A DNA stretch of 16,847 bases from Zoogloeaceae bacterium (GTDB taxonomy: Bacteria; Pseudomonadota; Gammaproteobacteria; Burkholderiales; Rhodocyclaceae), in the NCBI GenBank assembly GCA_031274855.1, contig JAISPO010000081.1, forward strand, positions 1-16,847, in the 5' to 3' direction. The position numbers were made by a program, and so were the translations under genes. Positions within the stretch are counted from its first letter, which is position 1. Each line of letters starts with the position of its first letter. The notes under the pieces are model-generated. The model made no database searches. It was given only the letters and a program-made list of their open reading frames with translations, and was not told where the DNA came from. Shown piece by piece: positions 9,651 through 16,459 of the stretch.

Positions 9651-9678
9651 CCCCTCGCCCCGCTTGCGGGGAGAGGGG
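9651..9678 (+). repeat. GC-rich hairpin repeat, possible lipA 3' end
   Basis: CCCCTC (9651-9656) pairs with GAGGGG (9673-9678); inside it CCCCG (9658-9662) pairs with CGGGG (9667-9671). This very stable stem belongs to the widespread cccctc-gcccc...gggga-gaggg type of intergenic repeat. The following bases CTGCATTTGTCATT are only weakly T-rich, so termination for lipA is possible but not clear. Confidence 0.55.
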
Positions 9679-9689
9679 CTGCATTTGTC

Positions 9690-9721
9690 ATTCTGCGCGG
9701 AGCAAAGCGTAGTCGCAGAAT
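9690..9721 (+). repeat. Third palindromic element (ATTCTGCG...CGCAGAAT)
   Basis: ATTCTGCG (9690-9697) pairs with CGCAGAAT (9714-9721) around a 16-base loop. It has the same GTCATTC...GAATCCA framing as the element at 9611-9642 (TGTCATTCTGCG ... GAATCCA) but a different stem, and looks like a variant of the same dispersed family. Confidence 0.5.
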
Positions 9722-9742
9722 CCAAATACCGTACTAAAGGAA

Positions 9743-10212
9743 TCAGCCCTGAAGGTCGTCCGGTTGATTGGTAGCCCTGACATGGACAACCAAGCGCCAG
9801 AAAAAGATGGCTTGAACTAGAGGCGATGCAACTGCCCACACCCATTCCTCTTGATACTTGCTGAGGCTAAGTACGACTGAGAAACCAAGTATCAATCCCA
9901 ACACAAAGCCAGTAGCTAAGAGTTTCATAAAAAGCGGGAGTGAAATCGAGACGACTTTATTTATAAAGTGGGCTCCCGCTGATCCACCGTTGGCCTTGAA
10001 TGCCGCGTTGATGCCAAGGATTGTGATTATCACTGTGCCAATAGCTTCCAAGGCGAGAGCAAACATACTCTCTTGTGGTTCCGCCAATATTCCGAGATAG
10101 AGCCAGATGGATATGAGAATGGAGGTTACCAAGTAATAGTTCTTGAAGTCTTCTTCACCAAGGCCCCCGTTCGCAAGTCTTGCACCAGTTGCGGTGTTTT
10201 CCAAAAGTACAT
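9743..10212 (-). CDS. Hypothetical four-helix membrane protein, apparently frameshifted
   Basis: I do not recognise a named family. The main reading frame encodes about four transmembrane segments: YYLVTSILISIWLYLGILA, a segment from SMFALALEAIGTVIITIL, a long hydrophobic hairpin around LLATGFVLGLILGFSVVL, and VWAVASPLVQAIFFWRLVV. It ends with a short polar tail, QPDDLQG. Start choice is odd. A strong AGGAGAGG (10223-10216) precedes ATG at 10212, but that frame gives MYFWKTPQLVQDLRTG and then soon stops. The helix-coding frame would need a TTG at 10246 or 10204. One extra G in the G5 tract (plus-strand C5, 10164-10168) would join the two frames into DLRTGGLGEEDFKNYYL. Base composition is clearly more AT-rich than the core genes, suggesting transfer. 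It lies just after the toxin-antitoxin pair on the same strand. Confidence 0.6.
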
Positions 10213-10235
10213 TAGCCTCTCCTTGAAAATGTATA

Positions 10236-10265
10236 ACTATATACAAACGAATTGTCTTGAAGCAA
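10236..10265 (-). promoter_or_regulatory. Candidate promoter for the membrane protein gene
   Basis: On the minus strand TTGCTT (10265-10260) is separated by 18 bp from TATAGT (10241-10236, five of six consensus bases). It lies in the 53-bp gap after the antitoxin stop and upstream of the AGGAGAGG ribosome site. The -35 is weak; readthrough from the toxin-antitoxin promoter is the alternative. Confidence 0.35.
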
Positions 10266-10577
10266 TCAGTGTGCCGTCTCGAATGAATGAAGCTGGATGT
10301 CGGTATCAGGGAAAGAGGCCACCAGTTTCAACTCGCCGCCAAGCGCCTTGACGTACTCGCGCAAAGTGCTGACGTACATATCGTCGCGCCGCTCCAGTTT
10401 TGAAACAGCGGCCTGCTCCACACTCATGGCTCTGGCGACTTCGACCTGCGTCACCTGCCGGGTTTTGCGTAATTCCTGAAGCTGCATTTCAACCAGCATG
10501 GCCTCGGCCCGCGCAGCAGCGCGGGCTTGAGCCGCAGGCGACATTTTGGCGCGTAATTCGCTGAACTTTTTAGCCAT
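10266..10577 (-). CDS. HigA-like antitoxin, XRE-family helix-turn-helix
   Basis: A 103-residue protein beginning MAKKFSELRAKMSPAAQARA, an Ala/Arg-rich helical N-terminus, followed by an XRE helix-turn-helix at about residues 37-75 (QVTQVEVARAMSVEQAAVSK, then LERRDDMYVSTL). The tail GGELKLVASFPD is typical of antitoxins paired with Gp49/HigB toxins. ATG at 10577 has AAGGG about 7 bases upstream and overlaps the toxin gene by 8 bases. The frame is open further upstream, but that extension lies in the toxin and lacks family character. By family knowledge it neutralises the toxin and represses the shared promoter. The toxin-first order is the HigBA arrangement. Confidence 0.88.
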   Translation of the reverse strand: MAKKFSELRAKMSPAAQARAAARAEAMLVEMQLQELRKTRQVTQVEVARAMSVEQAAVSKLERRDDMYVSTLREYVKALGGELKLVASFPDTDIQLHSFETAH

Positions 10578-10932
10578 TGACCTGCCCTTCTCTTTGCAAA
10601 ATTTCGATATGCGTGTCGTACAGTTTGTCGGCGATCGGCACATGCACCTGATACCAGCGATCATCGCCGGTCTTGTCGCCGCCAAGCAGAAGAATCGCGC
10701 AGCGGCGCGGATCAAACGCATACAGAATCCGGTATGGCCTGCCTTCATGCTGGATACGAAGCTCGCGCATGTGCGCGTGTTTCGATCCTTCGATCTTGGA
10801 GGTATGAGGGAAGCCAAGATTCGGCCCCTTCTCCTCAAGAAGCCGAACTGATGCATCAATCGACTCTTGTTCAGCCTCGGTCAAAGCAGCCCACCATTCG
10901 CCAAGTTCGTCTGTGTACTCTACTTCCCACAT
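10570..10932 (-). CDS. HigB/Gp49-like toxin (RelE superfamily)
   Basis: A 120-residue protein of the phage-derived Gp49-like/HigB family of RelE-fold ribosome-dependent mRNA interferases. Recognisable blocks are VEYTDELGEWWAALTEAEQ at the N-terminus, SKHAHMRELRIQHEGRPYRI in the middle, and LYAFDPRRCAILLLGGDKTG near the C-terminal half, followed by ADKLYDTHIEIL. The conserved R-E-L-R and Y-R-I-L-Y-A-F-D-P-R-R positions are present, so the toxin looks intact. ATG at 10932 is the first codon downstream of a strong promoter; little or no leader seems to exist. The antitoxin gene overlaps its 3' end. Confidence 0.9.
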   Translation of the reverse strand: MWEVEYTDELGEWWAALTEAEQESIDASVRLLEEKGPNLGFPHTSKIEGSKHAHMRELRIQHEGRPYRILYAFDPRRCAILLLGGDKTGDDRWYQVHVPIADKLYDTHIEILQREGQVNG

Positions 10933-10939
10933 GTTAGAT

Positions 10940-10976
10940 ATTATTCCTTATAGAACATATTCCGTCAAATGAATAT
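10940..10976 (-). promoter_or_regulatory. Toxin-antitoxin promoter with overlapping operator-like palindrome
   Basis: Minus strand TTGACG (10968-10963) and AATAAT (10945-10940), each five of six consensus bases, are 17 bp apart, the ideal spacing. An inverted repeat, ATATTC (plus 10957-10962) and GAATAT (10971-10976) with an 8-bp centre, encloses the -35 box exactly, as expected for an autorepressor site of the HigA-like protein. The predicted start of transcription falls within a few bases of the toxin ATG at 10932, implying a near-leaderless message. Confidence 0.6.
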
Positions 10977-11010
10977 TTAGAAGGCTACGCGCTTTACTGT
11001 ATTCCATTCA

Positions 11011-11061
11011 CGGGAATGACGAAGAAGGAGGGGGCTGAACCCTGTAACCTGTAGCCTGTAA
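11011..11061 (-). repeat. Right arm of inverted composite repeat flanking the accessory insert
   Basis: CGGGAATGACGA at 11011-11022 is the exact inverse of 9587-9598. After a variable A/G-rich link comes CTGAACCCTG (11035-11044) and CCTGTA units, inverse to the left arm. The preceding ATTCCATTCACGGGAAT (11001-11017) can form a short imperfect hairpin and is probably a worn GTCATTCCCG-type element. Confidence 0.6.
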
Positions 11062-11068
11062 CCTGTAT
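11041..11068 (+). repeat. Four tandem 7-bp units CCTGTAN
   Basis: CCTGTAA, CCTGTAG, CCTGTAA and CCTGTAT follow each other without gaps. Degenerate units with the same period occur in inverse orientation at the left arm (about 9557-9578). The last unit runs into TATAAC (11066-11071), a five-of-six -10 hexamer upstream of the reductase gene, although no good -35 is seen. Confidence 0.75.
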
Positions 11069-11115
11069 AACATACTGCTGGTTCCACCCTATCCCTTTCT
11101 CAAGGAAAACCCGCC

Positions 11116-11934
11116 ATGACGACCCTGACCCTGAACGATGGCTGCCGCATTCCGAAATTCGGATTGGGGACTTGGCAAACGCCTGACGCTGACGCTGCGC
11201 GTATCGTGGCTGAGGCCATTACCATTGGCTACCGGCATATCGACACCGCCTCCATTTATCAGAACGAGGAAGGCGTCGGGCGGGGTATTGCGGCTTCCGG
11301 CGTTACGCGTGACCGGATTTTTGTCACTACCAAGCTGTGGAATTCCGATCAGGGTTACGACAGCGCATTGCGTGCGCTTGACCGGAGTTTGGCGCGGCTC
11401 AAGCTCGCCGCCGTGGACCTGTATCTGATTCACTGGCCTTGTCCGGCGCAGGGCAGGGCGCTGGAAAGCTGGCGGGCGCTGATTGAGGCGCGGCGCGAGG
11501 GCAAGGTCAAGTCGATTGGCGTTTCCAACTTCCGCGCTGAAGATTTGGAACGCATCATTGGCGAAACCGGCGTCGTTCCGGCGGTTAATCAAATCGAGTT
11601 GCATCCTTGGCTGCAACAGCGGGCGCTGCGCGAACTCCATGCGCGGCACGGCATTGTCACCGAATCCTGGAGCCCGTTGGCGCAAGGCGGCGACTTACTG
11701 AACGATGCTACGTTGAGCCGCGTCGCCGCCAAGCACCGCAAGACTGCGGCGCAGGTTGTGTTGCGCTGGCATTTGCAATCGGGCTTGGTGGTGTTCCCCA
11801 AATCCGTCCGGCCGGAGCGCCTGCGCGAAAACTTCGACCTGTTCGATTTCGCGCTTGACGCCGCCGACATGGCCGCCATCGACAAGCTCGACGCCAACAA
11901 GCGCACCGGGCCGGATCCGGCTGTATTTGCTTAA
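11116..11934 (+). CDS. Aldo/keto reductase, 2,5-diketo-D-gluconate reductase-like
   Basis: A 272-residue NADPH-dependent (beta/alpha)8 reductase of the AKR5/DkgA-DkgB group. The catalytic tetrad is complete: D43 and Y48 (GYRHIDTASIY), K73 (TTKLW) and H106 (YLIHWP). PKSVRPERLREN near residue 231 is the usual cofactor phosphate-binding stretch, and IGVSNF and NQIELHPW are family signatures. The substrate cannot be told from sequence; such enzymes reduce 2,5-diketogluconate, methylglyoxal or other small carbonyls. AAGGA at 11102-11106 lies 9 bases before the ATG. Its TAA overlaps the apbE ATG by one base. It is the first plus-strand gene after the accessory insert. Confidence 0.9.
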   Translation: MTTLTLNDGCRIPKFGLGTWQTPDADAARIVAEAITIGYRHIDTASIYQNEEGVGRGIAASGVTRDRIFVTTKLWNSDQGYDSALRALDRSLARLKLAAVDLYLIHWPCPAQGRALESWRALIEARREGKVKSIGVSNFRAEDLERIIGETGVVPAVNQIELHPWLQQRALRELHARHGIVTESWSPLAQGGDLLNDATLSRVAAKHRKTAAQVVLRWHLQSGLVVFPKSVRPERLRENFDLFDFALDAADMAAIDKLDANKRTGPDPAVFA

Positions 11935-12962
11935 TGAGAATTTTTGCGCCCATTCTGTTGGCCTTGCTGGCGCTGCTGGCCGCTTGTGGCCGGCCTGCGC
12001 TTTATTCACAGGAGTCTTTCGTTTTCGGGACGCGCGTCGAGGTGCTGGTCTGGGGCGCGCCGGAAGTGAAGGCGCGGGAGGCGGCGGCGGAGGTGTTGCG
12101 CGAGTTTGACCGGATGCACCGGACTTACCACCCTTGGCAGCCGTCGGAAATGACGGCGCTGAACGATGTCCTGCTTGCCGGTCAGCCTCACGAGGTCACG
12201 CCTGAGTTTGCCGCTTACATTCTTGATGCCCGAAATTTTTCCGCTCAAAGCGAGTATTTGTTCGATCCGGGTATTGGCCGGTTGATTGAGCTTTGGGGCT
12301 TCCATGACGATACCTTCAAGCCTTCCTTGCCCGATCCGGCGAAGCTGGCGGCGCTGATCGCCGCGCATCCGTCGATCCGCGAGATTGAGGTTGCGGGGAC
12401 AAAAGTCAGCTTGCGCGGCCAGCCCGATGGCGCGGTGGCGCTTGATTTCGGCGGCTATCTGAAAGGCGTGGCGCTCGACCGCGCGGCGGCCATTTTGCGG
12501 CGGCATGGAATCGCCAATGCCCTTATCAACATCGGCGGTAATGTGATGGCGCTCGGCAGCAAGGGCGAAACGCCCTGGCGGGTCGGCATTCAGCATCCGC
12601 GTCTGGCGGGGCCGCTGGCGACGCTGGAACTGCGTGACGGCGAGGCCATCGGCACTTCGGGCGACTATCAGCGCTATTTCGATCTGGATGGCAAACGCTA
12701 TTGCCATTTGATCGACCCGCGCACTGGCTGGCCGAGTGGCGGTACTCAGGCGGTCACGGTACTGATTCCATCCGGCTTCGGCGGCGGCAAGGCGGGCATG
12801 TGGTCGGATGCCGCCAGCAAGCCGCTGTTCATCGGCGGGCAGGACTGGCGGCGGCTGGCCGATCAACTCGGCTTGACGCAGGCGTTGCGCGTCGATGCCG
12901 ATGGCCGGATCGAAATGACAGACGCCATGCGCGCCCGTGTCAAGCTAGAATCAACGCCATGA
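11934..12962 (+). CDS. apbE: ApbE-family FAD:protein FMN transferase, lipoprotein
   Basis: A 342-residue periplasmic lipoprotein. The signal peptide MRIFAPILLALLALLAACG gives lipobox Cys18. ApbE enzymes attach FMN to Thr or Ser of Rnf/Nqr subunits and other extracytoplasmic redox proteins. Family signatures: DFGGYLKG from D171, GTSGDYQRYF, H258 in CHLIDPRTGWP and the metal-binding SDA around D292 (WSDAASKPLF). Length is normal. No obvious flavinylation target lies in the window, so its substrate protein must be elsewhere. It is coupled to the reductase upstream (TAATG) and to the PTS IIA gene downstream (ATGA). Confidence 0.93.
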   Translation: MRIFAPILLALLALLAACGRPALYSQESFVFGTRVEVLVWGAPEVKAREAAAEVLREFDRMHRTYHPWQPSEMTALNDVLLAGQPHEVTPEFAAYILDARNFSAQSEYLFDPGIGRLIELWGFHDDTFKPSLPDPAKLAALIAAHPSIREIEVAGTKVSLRGQPDGAVALDFGGYLKGVALDRAAAILRRHGIANALINIGGNVMALGSKGETPWRVGIQHPRLAGPLATLELRDGEAIGTSGDYQRYFDLDGKRYCHLIDPRTGWPSGGTQAVTVLIPSGFGGGKAGMWSDAASKPLFIGGQDWRRLADQLGLTQALRVDADGRIEMTDAMRARVKLESTP

Positions 12963-13366
12963 TTGGTCTTTTTCTCATCACCCACTGCAACTATGGCGAG
13001 GCGCTGATTCAGTGCGCCTGCCATGTGCACGCCAAACGGCCTGAGCAGATGGCCCAGCTCAGCGTCTCGGCGCAGGATGATCCGGCGCAGACGCTGCTGC
13101 GGGCCGGACAGATGATCCGGCAGATTGATAGCGGCGATGGCGTGTTGATTCTGACCGACATCCTCGGCGCGACGCCGGCCAACATTGCCGCGAAACTGTT
13201 GCGGGCGGGCAAGGTCGCGGGCGTGGCCGGTGTCAATCTGCCCATGTTGCTGCGCGCGCTCACTTACCGCGACAAGGGCATGGAAACCCTGATTACCAAA
13301 GCCATCGCAGGCGGATGCGAGGGCGTCATCGAAATGCAGGAAAGCAATGCCGAACGCGGAAATTGA
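12959..13366 (+). CDS. PTS mannose-type EIIA domain protein
   Basis: A 135-residue single-domain protein with the EIIA-Man fold. His9 in LITHCNYGEAL is the phosphoacceptor, and GVLILTDILGATPANIAAKL is the conserved nucleotide-like loop (canonical LTDLxGGTPxN). ATG at 12959 overlaps the apbE stop; reading further upstream in this frame would run inside apbE. No EIIB, EIIC or EIID genes follow; instead ptsH and ptsI do. This is the usual regulatory PTS of betaproteobacteria, in which EIIA-Man receives phosphate from HPr for signalling rather than sugar uptake (family knowledge; the role here is inferred). The 3' end overlaps ptsH by 20 bases. Confidence 0.92.
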   Translation: MIGLFLITHCNYGEALIQCACHVHAKRPEQMAQLSVSAQDDPAQTLLRAGQMIRQIDSGDGVLILTDILGATPANIAAKLLRAGKVAGVAGVNLPMLLRALTYRDKGMETLITKAIAGGCEGVIEMQESNAERGN

Positions 13367-13616
13367 AATCGTGAACAAACTGGGCCTGCATGCGCGGGCT
13401 TCGGCGAAGCTGACCCAACTGGCCGGCAGCTTTCCCTGCGAAGTCTGGATGACGCGCAACAGCCGCCGCATCAACGCCAAGAGCATCATGGGCGTAATGA
13501 TGCTGGCCGCCGGAAAAGGCGCGAAAGTCGCAATCGACTGTCAGGGGGAACGGGCCGATGAGGCGCTGGCCGCCCTGACGGCGTTAATCGTCGACAAGTT
13601 CGGAGAAGGCGAATGA
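13347..13616 (+). CDS. ptsH: Phosphocarrier protein HPr
   Basis: An 89-residue HPr. His15 in NKLGLHARASAKL is the EI phosphorylation site. Ser46 in INAKSIMGVMMLAAGKG is the site used by HPr kinase/phosphorylase, so both inputs could act on it. AGGA lies about 5 bases before the ATG, inside the IIA gene, and the 20-base overlap indicates coupling. It passes phosphate from EI (next gene) to the IIA protein (previous gene). The stop overlaps ptsI by 4 bases. Confidence 0.96.
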   Translation: MPNAEIEIVNKLGLHARASAKLTQLAGSFPCEVWMTRNSRRINAKSIMGVMMLAAGKGAKVAIDCQGERADEALAALTALIVDKFGEGE

Positions 13617-15346
13617 GCTTTACCCTGCACGGACTGGCGGTTTCATCGGGCATCGCGATTGGCCGGGCGCATCTGGTCTCCCATGCGACGCTGGAAGTCG
13701 CGCACTACCGGATCAAGGATAAGTCGATACCCGCCGAAGTGGAGCGTTTCGAATCCGCGCTCGCCACTGTCCGCGCGGAACTCGATACGCTGCGGGGAGA
13801 GGCTGCCGGTATCGGAATGCCTTCGGAGATGGTGACCTTTGTCGACATCCATGCGATGCTTCTTGCCGATCCGCTGCTGTCCGAAATGCCGAAGGATCTG
13901 ATCCGCGAGCGGGGCTGCAATGCCGAATGGGCGCTGGTGCAGCAGATGGAGCAGCTTGTCGCCCAGTTCAACGAGATCGAGGACAGCTATCTGCGTGAGC
14001 GCAAGCACGATGTCGTGCAGGTTGTGGAGCGCGTCCTCAAGGCCCTGATGGGCAAGCCGCGCAAGGTTGCCAAGCGCGGTCGCGATGACGACTTGATTAT
14101 CGTCGCCCACGATCTTTCGCCTGCCGACACCATTCAGTTCAAGAATTTGAGGATCGGCGGTTTCGTCACCGATCTCGGCGGCGCGACTTCGCACACGGCC
14201 ATCGTCGCGCGCAGCTTGGCGATTCCGGCGGTGGTCGGCCTGCATCACGCGCGGCCGCTGGTGCGCGAGGACGATCTGCTGATTGTCGACGGCGCGCGCG
14301 GCGTGCTGATCGTCGATCCCGACGCCCGCGTGCTCGAAGAATACCGGCTGAAAAAGACCGCGCTGGAACTGGAACGGGCCAAGCTCAAGCGCCTGAAAAC
14401 GGCGCGCGCGGCCACGCTCGACGGCGTAGACATCGCGCTGTACGCCAACATCGAACTGCCGCAGGATATCGGGCAGGTCAGGGAAGCCGGCGCCGATGGC
14501 ATTGGCCTGTTCCGCACCGAGTTCCTGTTCATGAACCGCGGCGACCTGCCCAGTGAGAACGAACAATACGAAGCCTATAAGGCGGTTGCCAAGGCGATGG
14601 ACGGCAAGCCGGTCACGGTCCGCACGCTGGACCTCGGCGCGGACAAAAATACGCAGGCGCTGGCCGGTACCGCGCGGCAGGCGCCCAATCCGGTACTCGG
14701 CCTGCGGGCGATTCGTTACTGTCTGGCGGAACCGCAAATTTTCCTGACCCAGTTGCGCGCCATTCTGCGCGCCGCGCATTACGGCAATATCCGTATCCTG
14801 ATACCGATGCTGGCCAATGCCGCCGAAATCGAGCAGACGCTGGCAATGATCGAGCAGGCCAAGGCCCAGTTGCGCGGAACCCGCCACAAGTTCAGCGAAA
14901 ACGTCAAAGTCGGCGGCATGATCGAAATTCCGGCTGCCGCGCTGGCGCTCGGCCCCTTCGTCAAGCGTTTGCAGTTCCTGTCGCTCGGCACCAACGATTT
15001 GATTCAGTACACCCTGGCGATCGACCGCACCGACGGGGCTGTCGCGCATCTTTACGATCCGCTGCATCCGGCCGTGCTGCGCCTCATTGCGCAAACCATC
15101 GCCGCCAGCGCCCGCATGGAGGTGCCGGTTTCGGTCTGCGGTGAAATGGCCGGTGATCCGGCGCTGACGCGCCTGCTGATCGGCATGGGCCTCCGGCAAC
15201 TTTCGATGCACCCCTCGCTGGTTCTGGAAGTCAAGCAACAGGTCGTCACGGCCGACGCCGCGCAACTCACCGCGAAAGTCGGGCGGCTCCTGCGGCTTGA
15301 AGAACCGGAGAAAATACGCGAGCAGGTCGAGCGATTGAATGATTGA
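13613..15346 (+). CDS. ptsI: PTS enzyme I, phosphoenolpyruvate-protein phosphotransferase
   Basis: A 577-residue cytosolic enzyme that takes phosphate from PEP and gives it to HPr. Domain order is N-terminal HPr-binding helices (about 30-145), phosphohistidine domain with His194 in GGATSHTAIVARSLAIPAVVG, then the C-terminal PEP-binding barrel with GLFRTEFLFM, RTLDLGADK, SLGTNDLIQY and the catalytic Cys509 (VCGEMAGD). There is no N-terminal GAF domain, so it is the standard EI and not the EI-Ntr (PtsP) form. A strong GGAGAAGG precedes the ATG. No terminator is seen in the 6 bp before metX. Confidence 0.96.
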   Translation: MSFTLHGLAVSSGIAIGRAHLVSHATLEVAHYRIKDKSIPAEVERFESALATVRAELDTLRGEAAGIGMPSEMVTFVDIHAMLLADPLLSEMPKDLIRERGCNAEWALVQQMEQLVAQFNEIEDSYLRERKHDVVQVVERVLKALMGKPRKVAKRGRDDDLIIVAHDLSPADTIQFKNLRIGGFVTDLGGATSHTAIVARSLAIPAVVGLHHARPLVREDDLLIVDGARGVLIVDPDARVLEEYRLKKTALELERAKLKRLKTARAATLDGVDIALYANIELPQDIGQVREAGADGIGLFRTEFLFMNRGDLPSENEQYEAYKAVAKAMDGKPVTVRTLDLGADKNTQALAGTARQAPNPVLGLRAIRYCLAEPQIFLTQLRAILRAAHYGNIRILIPMLANAAEIEQTLAMIEQAKAQLRGTRHKFSENVKVGGMIEIPAAALALGPFVKRLQFLSLGTNDLIQYTLAIDRTDGAVAHLYDPLHPAVLRLIAQTIAASARMEVPVSVCGEMAGDPALTRLLIGMGLRQLSMHPSLVLEVKQQVVTADAAQLTAKVGRLLRLEEPEKIREQVERLND

Positions 15347-15352
15347 GACGAC

Positions 15353-16459
15353 ATGAAAAACCAAAGCGTTGGTATTGTCACGGCAAAGCAGGCGCATTTC
15401 GCCGCGCCCCTGCCGTTGGCGGCGGGCAGCGAACTGCCGGAATTCGATCTGGTTTACGAAACCTACGGCGAACTCAACGCGGCGCGTAACAACGCCATCC
15501 TGATCTGCCACGCGCTGTCGGGTCATCATCACGTCGCCGGACATTACGCCGACAACCCGAAGAATATCGGCTGGTGGGACAACATCATCGGCCCGGGCAG
15601 AGCCATCGACACTGACCGCTTCTTCGTGGTCGGCGTCAACAACCTTGGCGGCTGCCACGGCTCGACCGGCCCAGCTTCAACCCATCCGGCAACCGGCAAG
15701 CCTTGGGGCGCGGATTTCCCCGTCGTCACCGTACCCGATTGGGTCAATGCCCAGGCGCGGCTGGCCGATCATTTGGGCATTGCTCAATGGGCGGCCACCA
15801 TGGGCGGCAGTCTGGGCGGGATGCAGGCGATGCAATGGACGATGCAGTTCCCGGAGCGTGTGCGTCATGCGCTGGTCATCGCCGCCGCGCCCAACCTGAC
15901 TGCCGAAAATATCGCCTTCAACGAAGTCGCCCGCCAGGCCATCCTGACCGATCCCGAATACAGGGCAGGACGGCGTCCGGTGACGGGGCTGCGGCTGGCG
16001 CGGATGCTGGGGCATATCACCTACCTGTCCGATGACCAGATGGCGGAAAAATTCGGCCGCAAGCGGCGGCCCGATTCCGGCCGCTACGGCTTCGGCGTCG
16101 AATTCGAAATCGAGTCCTACCTCAATTATCAGGGCGACAAATTCGCCGAATGGTTCGATGCCGACACCTATCTGCGCATGACCAAGGCGCTGGACTACTT
16201 CGATCCGGCGGCTGAGGCAGGCGGTAACTTGCGCAAGGCGCTGGCCCGCGCCAAGGCGAAATTCCTCGTGGTTTCGTTCTCGACCGACTGGCGCTTTTCG
16301 CCGGAACGCTCGCGCGAAATCGTCGACGCGCTGGTGCATAACGGTCAGGATGTCGCCTATGCCGAAATCAAGAGCGTGCACGGCCACGATTCCTTTTTGA
16401 TGCAGGACGCGCACTATCACGCCATCGTCCGCGCCTATCTCGACGGAGTGCGAACATGA
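15353..16459 (+). CDS. metX: Homoserine O-acyltransferase MetX
   Basis: A 368-residue alpha/beta-hydrolase-fold enzyme that acylates homoserine, the entry to methionine synthesis. The catalytic triad is Ser153 ([12 protein letters not shown]), Asp312 (FSTDWRF) and His345 (VHGHDSFL); [14 protein letters not shown] is another family hallmark. Annotation tools usually say O-acetyltransferase, but proteobacterial MetX proteins paired with MetW are often succinyltransferases, so donor specificity is left open. The start lies 6 bp after ptsI with a weak ribosome site. It overlaps metW by 4 bases (ATGA), the conserved metXW pair. Confidence 0.95.
   Translation: MKNQSVGIVTAKQAHFAAPLPLAAGSELPEFDLVYETYGELNAARNNAILICHALSGHHHVAGHYADNPKNIGWWDNIIGPGRAIDTDRFFVVGVNNLGGCHGSTGPASTHPATGKPWGADFPVVTVPDWVNAQARLADHLGIAQWAATMGGSLGGMQAMQWTMQFPERVRHALVIAAAPNLTAENIAFNEVARQAILTDPEYRAGRRPVTGLRLARMLGHITYLSDDQMAEKFGRKRRPDSGRYGFGVEFEIESYLNYQGDKFAEWFDADTYLRMTKALDYFDPAAEAGGNLRKALARAKAKFLVVSFSTDWRFSPERSREIVDALVHNGQDVAYAEIKSVHGHDSFLMQDAHYHAIVRAYLDGVRT

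Noticed and set aside
9651..9692. GC-rich hairpin considered as a rho-independent terminator.
   Set aside because: The stem is strong, but the bases after it are a mixed sequence and not a T-run; kept only as a repeat.
8871..9845. A 324-codon minus-strand frame covering lipA and the hairpin repeats.
   Set aside because: It runs through intergenic palindromes and antisense to radical-SAM motifs, so it is a chance open frame.
10578..10859. Upstream extension of the antitoxin to an ATG at 10859.
   Set aside because: The extension lies entirely in the toxin gene and has no family character; ATG 10577 has a ribosome site and the expected N-terminus.
11041..11068. Short tandem units considered as a CRISPR-like array.
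   Set aside because: Units are 7 bp and contiguous, with no spacers and no cas genes.
9558..11115. Insert considered as an insertion sequence or prophage remnant.
   Set aside because: No transposase, integrase or phage structural gene is present; only the Gp49-like toxin has a phage-linked name, and that family is common on chromosomes.
13643..15658. A 671-codon open frame on the minus strand antisense to ptsI and the start of metX.
   Set aside because: It mirrors the codon pattern of ptsI in GC-rich DNA; the product shows no family features, while the plus-strand frame has every EI motif.
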